This document shows positions 26,557 through 37,500 of a stretch of DNA of 64,000 nt, piece by piece. The translations under genes and the position numbers were made by a program. The notes below the pieces were generated by a model, which saw only the letters and a list, made by a program, of their open reading frames with translations, was not told the DNA's origin and made no database searches. Numbering within the stretch: the first letter of the stretch is position 1; every line of letters starts with the position of its first letter. Source of the stretch: Viola odorata. Lineage: Eukaryota > Streptophyta > Magnoliopsida > Malpighiales > Violaceae. The stretch lies in contig OY829539.1 of the NCBI GenBank assembly GCA_963691705.1, positions 1,428,501-1,492,500 on the forward strand. The letters are read 5' to 3'.

Positions 26557-29532
26557 TCAATGGAATGCGGGAAGAGGAGCAGCTGCTTTGCCCGAGGGAA
26601 CATCAGGTGGCGGGGATGGGAGCATTGTGAGTGCAAAAATCCCACTCGCAGCCGCTGCAACAGCTCCCACCATGAATGCCGGTAGGTTTCCGCCACCGAA
26701 TAAGGCGTCCCAAGGTCCACTGGCCACCGAAACCACCATCTGTGCACACATCAATCAATCATGAGTACTATAGATGGATATATAATTAACTTGTAAGCAA
26801 TCAAAATATTCCATTCTTGGCTACCAATTAATAATTAATAAGATAATATACATTTTATATTGTTGCGTTCTCTGTACCCTTTAATTATAATAATATAATA
26901 ATGTCATTTTTATTCCACACTCTTACGAAAATCCATTGATGGAACAAATTAGAAAGATGTGAGCTTGTTCTTGGGCCCCGGCCCTATGCTTCGAATCCAA
27001 TCCAAAAATCCAAAAGATCATGTTTGTCTGTCTACTAATTAAGAGTGTTTCAATATTCCAAAATATGGTTCTATTGCAGTATTCTACAAAAAGGAAAAGG
27101 AAAAGGAGGACACAACACACATGAGCCCATACTAGCTTGTCAAGATTTTGCAATTGCTTCTCCCACAAATATTCCCTTCAATCATTACATACTCCCTCCT
27201 CCTCCGTTCACACACACTCCTATACATACCGATTTTAATGATTACACGCAATTATTCCTCGTTAACCTTCTCTAATTACATGTACTGAGGTAAGTAAATT
27301 CGATATCATAATTTAGTTTAATTTAACTATAGGATCAAACAGCACTACTGATCATGTTCTTTTTATCTTTTTAAAATATTCCCAGATCAAAAAGAGATAT
27401 TGATCATCTATTAGACTATTATATATGGATATGCTAGCTGTATGATGATTATGAAGACATGTATACCTGAGGTATGACGATTGAAAGATTGAGAACCCCC
27501 AAAGAAAGCCCTGTTCATGATCAACCATAGCGAAACATGTCTCAGTTAGAAAATCAGAAAGAATATTTTTCTTTCATTTTTTTTAATAATAATAAAAAGC
27601 ACGAGATTTTAATTACCTTGACCAGCACCGGAGCTGTTGCAAAATATTGAGGCCATAGCAAATGGAATGCTGTAAGTTATCTGCACACATTTTATAATTC
27701 ATACATGATCGTTCCATAAGCACGAAGATCTGCCTAATCCAGCCAAAGAGAATTAATAGACCATGCAATGCAACAGCAATTGCATTGCGCAAAACACACA
27801 ACCAACACCGGCGCGTCATCATCACGCACCCCTCCATAAATAAATATAAATATTCATTTTAGAAAGAAATGTTGAAAATGGCATTTTTGAAATAAATATA
27901 AAAAAACAGTACTAATTAAGTAATTCAATTGGTTTATTGACCGCACATGCCAAACTCTTTGACAAAAGAAATACTCTAAAAGGACCATAATTAATCACAT
28001 TACACATATGTGATTAAGAAAACAGACCAACCCAACGACCCCGAGTCAAAGATTAACTATAATTCTAACCACCTTAACCATATTAATTAAATACTACTCC
28101 CACGGACCCCACACCATAAACGCAGAGTATTTAGGATTAAAAAATTAAATTATATGTAACTGTCATCTGCGGCCTGTGGGTGAAAAGATCGAAAAATAAT
28201 ACATATTGAATAAAAGAAACATGAATTGACACTTACGGCTTGAGGAATGCCCATGACTGCAAAAAGAGCCAACGCCCCACCTTTAACTCCTGGCGGTGGT
28301 GGCAGGAGGTGATTATCGCCCACGGTGCTGTAGTGCCGGTTAGACTGAGCCAATTTCGTGATGAGAATCGTGAGTGTCAAACAAATCGCCAGAAGGAAAT
28401 TAACAATACCCCAAAGCCTCTTCACCCCACCAACCCCACGCGCCAACCCTTCCACTCCAAGGGAAGTCACCCCAAGCACCACCGAGTTCAGCAGCAGACC
28501 CAATGCACCCGCGCGCACACCATGATCGTACAACCGCACCTTATCATCGCTCCCATTCGAATCTCCACCGTACACCTCTCTCCCCATCCAGTCAGTGTCG
28601 AACAACAAGAACGGGAACCAGGCAACCCAATTGAGACACGTCACCAGCAGTAGGATCCACATGGGCCTTTTTAAATCCTTCAGCGCTCCGAATATCTCCC
28701 CAAAGAAAGGCAGCTTCGACGCCTTCTTCACTTGGTCCTCTTCCAATTCTCCTCCGACGGTGGTGTTATTTCCCGATTCCGGCGTCCAGGCGGTCTCCGA
28801 CACATAGGATAGAGCCAGGATCGTCAGGGTGAGAAGCAAGACGATGGAGATGAAGAAGCAGGACTTGAGATTTGCGCAGTAGATATCGCAGGCTTTGGTT
28901 TTCGAGAACGGGAACATCTTGTATAGATGTGTGTAGCTCCCGGCGGCGAAGCCGAGGACGTTTCCGACGGCCATGAAGAAGGAGTAGAACGCGTTGGCGA
29001 TGCGAGTTTTCTTCTGGTTGGTTCCCGACAGATCGGCGAGGAGGGCGCGGCAGGGGCCCTGGAGCATGTTATTGGCGACGTCGAGGATCCAGAATCCGAC
29101 GACGAAGACGGCGATGGCGCGGGGCTTGGAGGATTTGCCGAGGGAGTCGCCGGAGAGGTGGCCGATGTCGGCAGCGTAGCCGATGAGGAAAACGGCGATG
29201 GCGACACAGGCTGCGCCGGCGGCGATGTAGGGCCGGCGGCGTCCGAATCGGGAGGTGCAGCGGTCGCTGTGGTAGCCGACGATGGGCTGGACGAGCATGC
29301 CGGAGACGGGGCCGCAGAGCCAGATGAAGGCGGCCCAGGTGTGGGGGATGCCGAGAAGCTGAACATAAGGGGTGAGGAGGGAGAGCTGCAAGGCCCAGCC
29401 GAACTGGATCCCGGCGGCGATGGCGGAGACCATTACGATCTTTCGCAATGGGGAAGGGGATAAGGATGGTTGTTGTTCGAGGTGAAGAGAGGATAGTGGG
29501 CGGTCGGTTTCTTTTCTGACACCACTCTCCAT
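26557..29532 (-). CDS. sucrose/H+ symporter, type I (SUC2/SUT1 class)
   Basis: Plasma-membrane sucrose-proton symporter of the GPH/MFS family; type-I members in eudicots load sucrose into phloem. Four exons: 29532-28237, 27680-27617, 27510-27467, 26739-26557, in phase, giving 528 codons (family about 510-530). Visible signatures: [20 protein letters not shown] (TM1), [16 protein letters not shown] with the conserved His, [73 protein letters not shown], the central loop near ETAWTPESG, and [13 protein letters not shown]. The last exons give [35 protein letters not shown] and [18 protein letters not shown], ending with a short cytosolic tail. Twelve membrane spans are expected. The exon-intron pattern with three short 3' exons fits the type-I clade. 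Exon 1 is much more GC-rich than its surroundings. It looks functional. Confidence 0.96.
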
Positions 29533-30135
29533 ATTAATTGATGGGGATTTGTTTTTTTGTGATAGAAACAGGAGTAAAGAAGAAGGGGGAGGTGCTTGAA
29601 GAAATGCCCGAGAGAAGTGAATAAGGAGGAGGGGTTTTGCATGGAGATTTATAGTGAGGGTGGAGAGGCAACTTGGCAGAAGAGTGAGAGTGGGTGGGGT
29701 TATGGTCTTATCTGTTTCTTTTCACACTCTCCTCTACTCATACAGTGCAGATTCTTGGTTGCCAAGTGTTCATCTCCCCCCTTTAATTCTTCCCCTCTGG
29801 TTTTTGTCTATGTGATTTGATTTGACTCTTTGGTTTTTGTGCATTTTATTTTTACTACTACTATTCATTAAATTGAATTGATGAGTTGATGGATAAAGTA
29901 AATTTTATCATGTTTGTAAAAAATTGTATGTACAATACTAAAATAACAATTATTCGGAGTAATTTTTATGGTCAAGCACGTTTTTGACCAGTTTTGACTA
30001 GGCACCCGCCTATATCTAGTAATGTCTACCGCTTCCCATTTTTGCCACACGACGCCTCACCAACCATGCCACCACTGTATAGAATTGACGGTGTAGTCAG
30101 CTCTGATGCAAACGTTACACAGAGTTATCTAAATA
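29533..30135. other. sucrose transporter upstream region
   Basis: Contains the likely 5' UTR (a pyrimidine-rich leader when read on the minus strand) and promoter of the sucrose transporter, then AT-rich DNA up to the mariner end. No gene and no confidently assigned regulatory site. Confidence 0.45.
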
Positions 30136-30504
30136 CTCTATCCGTTAACTTTTAATTGACGCGAGGAGAGCGATTCCTAATCGTGGGAATTAATTGACGT
30201 CTTCATGCGACGTGTCGTTTTTCCTCCGTTCTTTTACTTTTTTACCCCTTAAACGATGCATCATTTATGTTAAGAAGCGACATGTCACATGACTTTTAGG
30301 TGGGAAACGAAATTCAAAGGAAAGAAAATTGATCGCAGCGAAACGAAATTCATAAATTCCATTCCAAAGCTTCCCTCTTCTCTCAATTCTCTCCCTCTCA
30401 CTTCCATTTTTCCCATCCGAAATAAAAATTTGCCAGAAATGAAGGGAGTTTATTATTAGGATTCACAAGAAGACAACTACTTTGAGTTTGATAGCGCCGA
30501 GAAC

Positions 30505-31044
30505 ATGGTTGTGCCAGACTCAATTGCCGTCGATGATGCAGGAATGAGTTTGGTTGAAGATGAAAAGGCCATATCTGACGAAATTATTGAAGACACGTAT
30601 GAGAAGGATGAGAATGCAAGCTTAATTGAGGATATTTATGGGCAAGAAGAGAGCTCAAGGTTGAAGGTCAGTGGCGGAGAATCCAACGCAGGGCACAGTG
30701 GGTCGGAGGAGCATCCTATTTCTAGGGTTTGTAACTCTACAATCAGTCTGAAAGAGGTAAAAGCAAAACTCCCTATGGATTTTGATCTTAATGAATTACC
30801 AATGCTGGATACATCTCCCCCTTTCTATCCGAGAGTTGAGGAAATCCATAGTTTTGATTTGAATAAACTACCACCTGTTGATGGTGATGAAGGGAAACCC
30901 GAGATTTCAACAGCTGAGGTAGATGAAGAAAGGGATTTTGACCTCAACAAATTGCCAACTGCTGGTCGCTGGAAGTTTTCAGATGGTGTGGACGAGAGGG
31001 AATTCATTTTAATGCTGCGTATCCTTGTACCAGGTTTCCATTAG
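30505..31044 (+). CDS. acidic protein with three DLNxLP (EAR-type) motifs, within mariner element
   Basis: Not a recognised gene. The 179-residue frame is acidic in its first half (many Glu/Asp) and then carries DFDLNELP, SFDLNKLP and DFDLNKLP at roughly residues 92-99, 117-124 and 143-150. DLNxxP is one of the two core EAR motifs that recruit TOPLESS co-repressors in plants. The open frame extends upstream of this ATG to an acceptor-like TTATTATTAG at 30459, so a 5' exon may exist. It lies inside the mariner termini, in opposite orientation to the transposase, whose own N-terminus has FDLNELS. It may be a captured host fragment, an element gene, or an unspliced piece of a larger gene. Confidence 0.4.
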   Translation: MVVPDSIAVDDAGMSLVEDEKAISDEIIEDTYEKDENASLIEDIYGQEESSRLKVSGGESNAGHSGSEEHPISRVCNSTISLKEVKAKLPMDFDLNELPMLDTSPPFYPRVEEIHSFDLNKLPPVDGDEGKPEISTAEVDEERDFDLNKLPTAGRWKFSDGVDEREFILMLRILVPGFH

Positions 31045-31443
31045 AAAAATGAATTAAGTTTTTGCAGATAGGATTATGGTGTTGAACAATTTTGCTTTAT
31101 CGTTCATCATGCCTTGTGTAAATTCTGGATTTATGTTGCCATAATTTACAACATCCTGTAACTATGTGTATTATGGATTTTGTGCATTTCCTGAACAATT
31201 TCATTATATATGAATATCATCAATATGAACTTATATATTTCCCAGTACAATCTTGAGTTTATGCTGCCCTCTGGAGAATGTTGTTATCTTTAGAATCTGT
31301 GACATTCTGTGAGGTTTGATATGTGATTTAGTAGGGTATTGTGTTGCATACATAAGCGTTAAATTTAACAAACATTAAGCAATTCTAAAACAAAAGTCTT
31401 TTATTGAAAATAAAGGCCGGTTACATAAAGGAGAGCATACATT

Positions 31444-31812
31444 CTAATCCATCTTAGGGATTGCAGGAAGCTTGTTGGCAAACCTGTTAGCTGCCCTCAC
31501 AGCAACATTCATGTTGGCAAGGGACTGTCTCAGGGAATCCCTTTTGGCCTCCAACCTGCAGATGGTTTTGGCCAATGGAAGAAGGTTGTTGCCCATGGTG
31601 ATGATGAACTCCTTTGCATCTAAACCATGCTCATTATAGTGGTAGAGAACACCAGTCTTTGTCTCCTTCAGCCTGCGAATGATACCCTGCATTGAATCAA
31701 TCTGCTGATCTATGGAAAGCAACATGTTCTCTATAGTAACCACATCTTTGTGGAGGGTAGTCCCAACGGTGCCTACGATGTCTAGGATGTTTTCAACCTC
31801 ATGTGGATCCAT
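31444..31812 (-). CDS. small coiled-coil protein ORF B, within mariner element
   Basis: Unknown 122-residue protein, MDPHEVEN to IPKMD, predominantly helical with heptad-like Leu/Ile spacing (IDQQIDSMQGIIRRLKETK and AKTICRLEAKRDSLRQSL). Intact frame with a TATAAA-like motif about 110 bases upstream (minus strand, near 31920). It is divergently oriented to ORF C at 32414, with about 600 bases between them, and the two look distantly related: both start MD-x-x-E, have an RRL/ARLR helix and end in LEAKRDSL or LEVKNESL. No known domain is recognised. Confidence 0.45.
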   Translation of the reverse strand: MDPHEVENILDIVGTVGTTLHKDVVTIENMLLSIDQQIDSMQGIIRRLKETKTGVLYHYNEHGLDAKEFIITMGNNLLPLAKTICRLEAKRDSLRQSLANMNVAVRAANRFANKLPAIPKMD

Positions 31813-32413
31813 GGTGATGGTGTTGGATGAAGAAGGCTGTGAGAAAAATGTAAAGAAGGTTTTTTTGGAAAAGAGTAGAAAGTGTTTGATGGTTTGGAGT
31901 GTTAAAGGAGATTGTGATTTTTTATAGAATGCAGAGGAGGTTGGAAGTCGTGTTCAACTGGTGTTGTTATGTCACCAGGCCTGTGTAAAGCTGGTGGATT
32001 CCACCGCTACATAATAGGGGAGGTTGACTGAGAGTTTCTCGGTTGAATACAGAGAATCTATTCTCTGTACTCAATTCCTCAATTTATTTTCCTTCCCAAT
32101 TCAACACATCAAATCAATTCTTAGTCAGTTACAGTTGATCTCCTATTTTTTCTAGATTTATTGCCATACTTTTGAGTTTCCTTTTGCAGGCGTTGTAGCG
32201 TTTCAAGGAACCGGTGCAACCTTTGAGAAACCTACCCCATTCAAACCACTAGTGTTTTAACGAATCCATAACTCCATTCACAACGGCATTAAAATAACTC
32301 CCTCTACATATTCTGCTTCAACACACCAAAAATAAAACCCTCTGCCTCTTTTTCTTTAATTTCTTCATATTTGTGTTGTGGTTTAATTAATCTCTAACCT
32401 TCATTCTGTTGAT

Positions 32414-32692
32414 ATGGATGCTAGAGAGGCAGAATCATTCCAAGAAGGTAGGGGAGTAGTGGGTGGTCACTTGGATGCAGAGATCCACTTCAATACTGCC
32501 GTGGTGGACCAAACAAATCTTGACATTAGGAGGCTTGAGCAGCAAGCTGCAAGGTTGAGGGACATGAAGGCTCAGGCAATAAAATGACTGCATGTAAATG
32601 AGGGTATTGTCATTGTGGACACTGTGAGCGAATGCCTTGTCCATCTTGAAAGTGCTATTCAACTCTTAGAAGTAAAGAATGAAAGCTTGTAG
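32414..32692 (+). pseudogene. small coiled-coil ORF C, decayed relative of ORF B
   Basis: Starts MDAREAESFQEGRGVVGGHL, runs 57 codons to a TGA at 32585-32587, then continues in the same frame with LHVNEGIVIVDTVSECLVHL and LLEVKNESL to a TAG at 32690-32692. The continuation aligns with the second half of ORF B, so the TGA looks like a disabling mutation. Function unknown. It lies inside the mariner termini. Confidence 0.4.
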
Positions 32693-34583
32693 GGAACCAT
32701 CTATATTGCAAGACTTGCTCAAGGGAGACTTCATAAGTAAGGAACCAAGATCCTAGCCATTCCAAAAAGTGATTAAGTTGCTGTGTTGCTTATGCACTGA
32801 AGTCATGTTCTCTTCAACATTACATACAAATGCAATATATAGAGTAATCTGGATATACAAGTCAAGATGATGCACTTCATCCAATCATTTACATGTCCAA
32901 CTGCAATTCCAAACTGCATGATGAACTACAACTGGCAAGATCAAAACAGACTGCAATTGTCCTCTCTATTCCTAATAGAATTCAGATATGCATTGTCATC
33001 CCTATTCCTAATAGAATTCATATATGCATTGTCATCCTAGGCAAGAAAAATAGAGTAAGACTGCATTGTCATGCCATCCCCAAAAGACTTCAGACTGCCA
33101 AAAAAATACTGCACTGTCATGCAATCCATAATAACCTTCAGACTTCATTGTGAGTCCATCCCTACCCAAAAAATGTTGCATTGTCATGCAATACACAAAA
33201 ACTTCAGACTGCAAAGTCATGCCATCGATCCCATCTATCATATACATAAGTTGAAGCACCTATATATAGTCCTGTAAACATATAAACATTCAAACCAACT
33301 CAACCATTATATGCCAAAGTGTATATAAACAAAACAGAGTTAGATTTTTCACCTCAAATTAGCTATGAAGATAGTAGTGCTACTGCATTGGCAAAGACAT
33401 CTAGAGGGCACTGTATTGTTAATGGTACTTCCCCCAATCTTGCAAGTGCTCTTTTTTTACTGTGAGGGATCTTGTATGTGTTACTCCCATCACATTTCAA
33501 CACTTCAATCATGCATGTTTGCAATGTCAAGAATATGTAGTTGCTCTTTGATGTGATGCATTTTATGCATATTTTCCCTTCCTTTCCTATCCCCTTTTAG
33601 ATCTTGATGCTACTAATTTACTCTTGTTTCCTTACTATTCGAGCGCCTAGGCCTAGCTGCTCATCGCGCACAGGCCAACAGCACAAAAAAGGAAAATTTC
33701 AGAAAAGGAAATCTAAGATTCCAGCAGATTTTGCCATTATTTCCCACGATCTTCTAAGTCAAAGCAAGGGATTTATTTCCATATTTTGTAATCCCTTAGA
33801 ATTAGGATTTCCTTTTATTATTTTATTTTCTTCCATCTTTGGAATTTCCTTCTTTGTAATTTTCCCATTTAAGACGTTTTAGAGTTAGGGCTTGAAGAAC
33901 ATCTTCACTATCACGTCCTCCTCTTTGGAGAGAGCAGCCACCACCATACTTCTCTATTTCTGTTCAAATAAACCGGAGCTTCGCTCCAGCCGGCAATAAT
34001 AAGAGTTTTCTCATTCATTTTTTCTCCCTTTATGCAATTTATTTATTTTAATTATAATATGAGTGGCTAAACTCATTTGTTATTGGTAGGATCATCAAAG
34101 GTTGCATAGAAAAGTTGTGAGGTCGAATTGAATTTATTATATCACTGGTTGATATTTATTTACTTAACAATTTCTTGTTAATTCTACTAGGACTGTTTCT
34201 AGCCTGATCAACTAGCTGTTAGACCTAGGCAATTAAAGTCATCTATGTTGTTATAACTAACGTGAAGCTGCAGGGTAAAGTAGACGACCAGATCGGAGTC
34301 ATTAGGTCGCTGGTCCAATCCGACTAGGTTAAGTAAGTAATTAGGGTAGAGCCTCGAACGTACTGAGTGTCTCGCCCTAGACGTGTCTTCCTTCATCTTC
34401 ATGGGCCTTTGAGTATTGCCCCCATAAACGTACCTTGGGGGATGACAAGGTGTCAAGACTGCTCCATAAACGTACCTTGGAGTAGTTTCTCGTACGAAAG
34501 GAAGCAGGGACCTAAACGTACCTGGTCCATAGCGCGTCTATCAGCTAGGGGTAGAAGATCATTGCACCAATGACCGGCCAACT

Positions 34584-37500
34584 TATTACTGGGAATATTC
34601 TGTGGCACTAATTCAGGAATTGATTGCAAGATTTGCGGTTCTTCTTACCATGTATTTGTATATATATTACCTAGAATAGGGATTTCCATGAGCTGTAAAT
34701 TGTTACCTAATTTAGGGTGTACATTATCTTCTTATTTAAGGAGAGGTATCTCCAATGAAAAAGGCATCTTGTTCAAAACTTGTTATGGTAGCGGAGCCAG
34801 CAATCCCTTGTTGTCTCTCTTCTCTGGGCTGGTTTCTTTTCTTAGCTCTTCCTCGTTTCGGGTTGATTTATTATCAACATTTTAGTTTTGTGTTTTTTGG
34901 TTTAGGACGTCTGCTGAAAATTTTTCTGGTAAATCCTCCGAGACATTTGCCATTAGGCTTACAGGCAAGAATTATTCTGCCTGGGAGTTTCAGTTCAGGA
35001 TGTTTTTGAAAGGGAAGACACTCTGGAATCACATCGACGGTAGCTCTTCGGCACCTACAAAGGCTGCGACGCTTTCCCAATGGGAAACCAAAGATGCTTG
35101 CATCATCTCTTGGATCTTAGTGTCAATTGAACCACGTATGGTTAACAATCTACGTTCTTTTAGCACAACAAAACAAATGTGGGATTACCTGAGATGCATC
35201 TACCACCAGGAAAATGTTGCGCGACGTTTTCAACTTGAGCTCGAAATTAGTCAGTTCAGTCAAGGTAATCTTTCCATTGAGCAATATTATTCTGAATTCA
35301 TTAACCTATGGAGTGAATATTCTGGTATTATCTATTCTAAGGTCTCTCCCGCGACGTTGGGAGGCCTTTATGAGATTTATGAAGAAAGTAAGCGGGATAA
35401 GTTTTTGATGAAATTGAGACCGGAATTTAAAACTGCACGGGCTGGATTGTTGAACAGAAATCCGGTTCCCTCCCTAGACATATGTGTTGGTGAATTATTG
35501 CGTGAAGAACAGAGGATGGCTACCCAGGCTGTTCTGAGTGGACCTAAAGAAACTGCTGATTTGGTCACTCTTGCTTATGCTGCTCAAGGAAGGAATCGAG
35601 GGAAGGGACAATCACAATGCTATAGTTGCAAGGAGTTTGGCCATATCGCACGGAATTGTAGTAAGAAATTCTGTAACTACTGCAAACAATAGGGGCATAT
35701 CATCAAGGAGTGTCCTACACGGCCGGAACATCGAAAAACCCAAGTCTTTCAAGCAGTTATTTCCTCTTCTACTGTTAATGATGGGACTGTGGCGGCCACA
35801 CAAGCCAATCAAACCCCTCTTACTCCAGAAATGGTACAACAAATGATTCTCACTGCATTCTCTGCTCTTGGACTTCAAGGTCACAGTAAGTCTACTCCCT
35901 TTCCTTGGATTGTTGATTCTGGCGCATCCAATCATATGACTGGATCACCTACTTTATTACATAATATAAGGGAGTATACTGGTACACAAAATATTGAAAT
36001 TGCCAATGACAGTAATCTTCCCATTACAACCATTGGTGATATCTCGCATTCTTTTCAACATGTATTTGTTTCTCCCAACTTGTCTACTAGCCTTATTTCT
36101 GTTGGTCAACTGGTGGATAATCACTGTGATGTGCATTTTTCTCAGAATGGATGTCTTGTGCAGGATCAGGTGTCGGGGAAGGTGATCGAGAAAGGGCCTA
36201 AAGTGGGCAGAATTTTTCCGTTGCAATTTTCTATTCCTAGAACTCTGTCTTTCGCTTCTCTTATTGTTGAAAATAAGGCCGCTATTTGGCATAAATGCTT
36301 GGGTCATCCAAACAATGTGATTTTGTCTACTCTAATGAACCGTGGGGTCCTTGGTAACAAATATCACAATTTCAATTTTGATTGTTCTACTTGTAAGTTG
36401 GGAAAAAGTAAAACGCTACCTTTTCCTTCATCTGGACATCGTGCTAATACATATTTTGAGATTATACATTCTGATGTTTGGGGTATTGCTCCTGTTATCT
36501 CGCATGCACATACTTTGTAACATTCATTGATGATTACAGTTGTTTCACATGGATATATTTTCTGCGCACCAAGGCTGAAGTATTCACTATTTTTCAAACC
36601 TTTCTAGCCTACATTGAGATGCAATTTTCTACATGTATTAAGACTTTGCGGTCTGATAATGGAGGGGAATACATGTCGCATGAATTTCAGGGATACTTGC
36701 AAAGGAAGGGTATTATATCTCAACGATCGTGCCCTTATACCCCTCAATAGAACGGGGTGGCTGAACGTAAGAACCGAAACTTGTTGGATGTAGTTCGCAC
36801 GTTGCTCTTGGAGTCCTCAGTTATGGCTAAGTTTTGGGTAGAAGCTTTGTCAACTGCAGTATATTTAATCAATCGGTTACCTTCACAGCAATTACAGTTT
36901 GATTCCCCTTACTATCGTCTCTTCGGTACACATCCTAACTATGACATGTTGCATACTTTTGGTTGTGTTTGCTTTGTTCACTTGCCTTCTTATAAGCGCC
37001 ACAAACTTATGGCACAATCAGTAACATGTGCGTTTATGGGTTATAGTACTACTCAGAAAGGATATCTGTGCTATGATGTTGCTGCTCAGCGCATGCGTAT
37101 CTCTAGAAATGTGATATTCTTTGAAACCAAGTATTTTTTTAGCAACACGTATCTCATCTTGATAGTGTTCGTCTTCCTACCTTTGATGACAGCCATGATA
37201 TGCCATTACCCATTGAGCGCTTCCAACCTGATCTTGTTTATCGACGAAGACAACCTTCTCCACAAATCCTCCCTGACCCTGATCCGGTGCCTGATCCGGT
37301 GCTTGCTCCAATGGCTCTTCGACTGTCACTCTGTACCACTCATCCTCCACAACGGTATGGTTTTTCTGCCATTTTAGCTAACACTACTATACCTACTTAT
37401 TATTCTCAAGCAGCTAAACATGCATGCTGGATGAAAGCCATGCAAGAAGAGCTTCAAGCTCTTTAGGAAAATCATACTTGGGATATTGTTCCATGTCCTC

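Noticed and set aside
27190..27225. CTCCCTCCTCCTCCG as a Stowaway end in the sucrose transporter intron
   Set aside because: No matching inverted end or TA pair nearby; pyrimidine-rich intron sequence.
28824..29463. Long ORFs on both strands overlapping the sucrose transporter exon 1
   Set aside because: Shadows caused by the high GC content of the real exon; compositionally Ser/Pro- or Gly/Asp-rich with no homology.
32296..32320. CTCCCTCTACAT as an alternative left end of the mariner element
   Set aside because: It is preceded by AA, not TA, and the match to the right end stops after about eight bases. 30136 matches further inward, including TTGACG.
32585..32587. Programmed TGA readthrough in ORF C
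   Set aside because: No selenocysteine or readthrough context visible, and a second stop follows; simple decay is more likely.
33604..33882. 92-residue ORF repeated at 41512-41784
   Set aside because: It lies in the Gypsy LTR and is duplicated because the LTR is; no protein signature.
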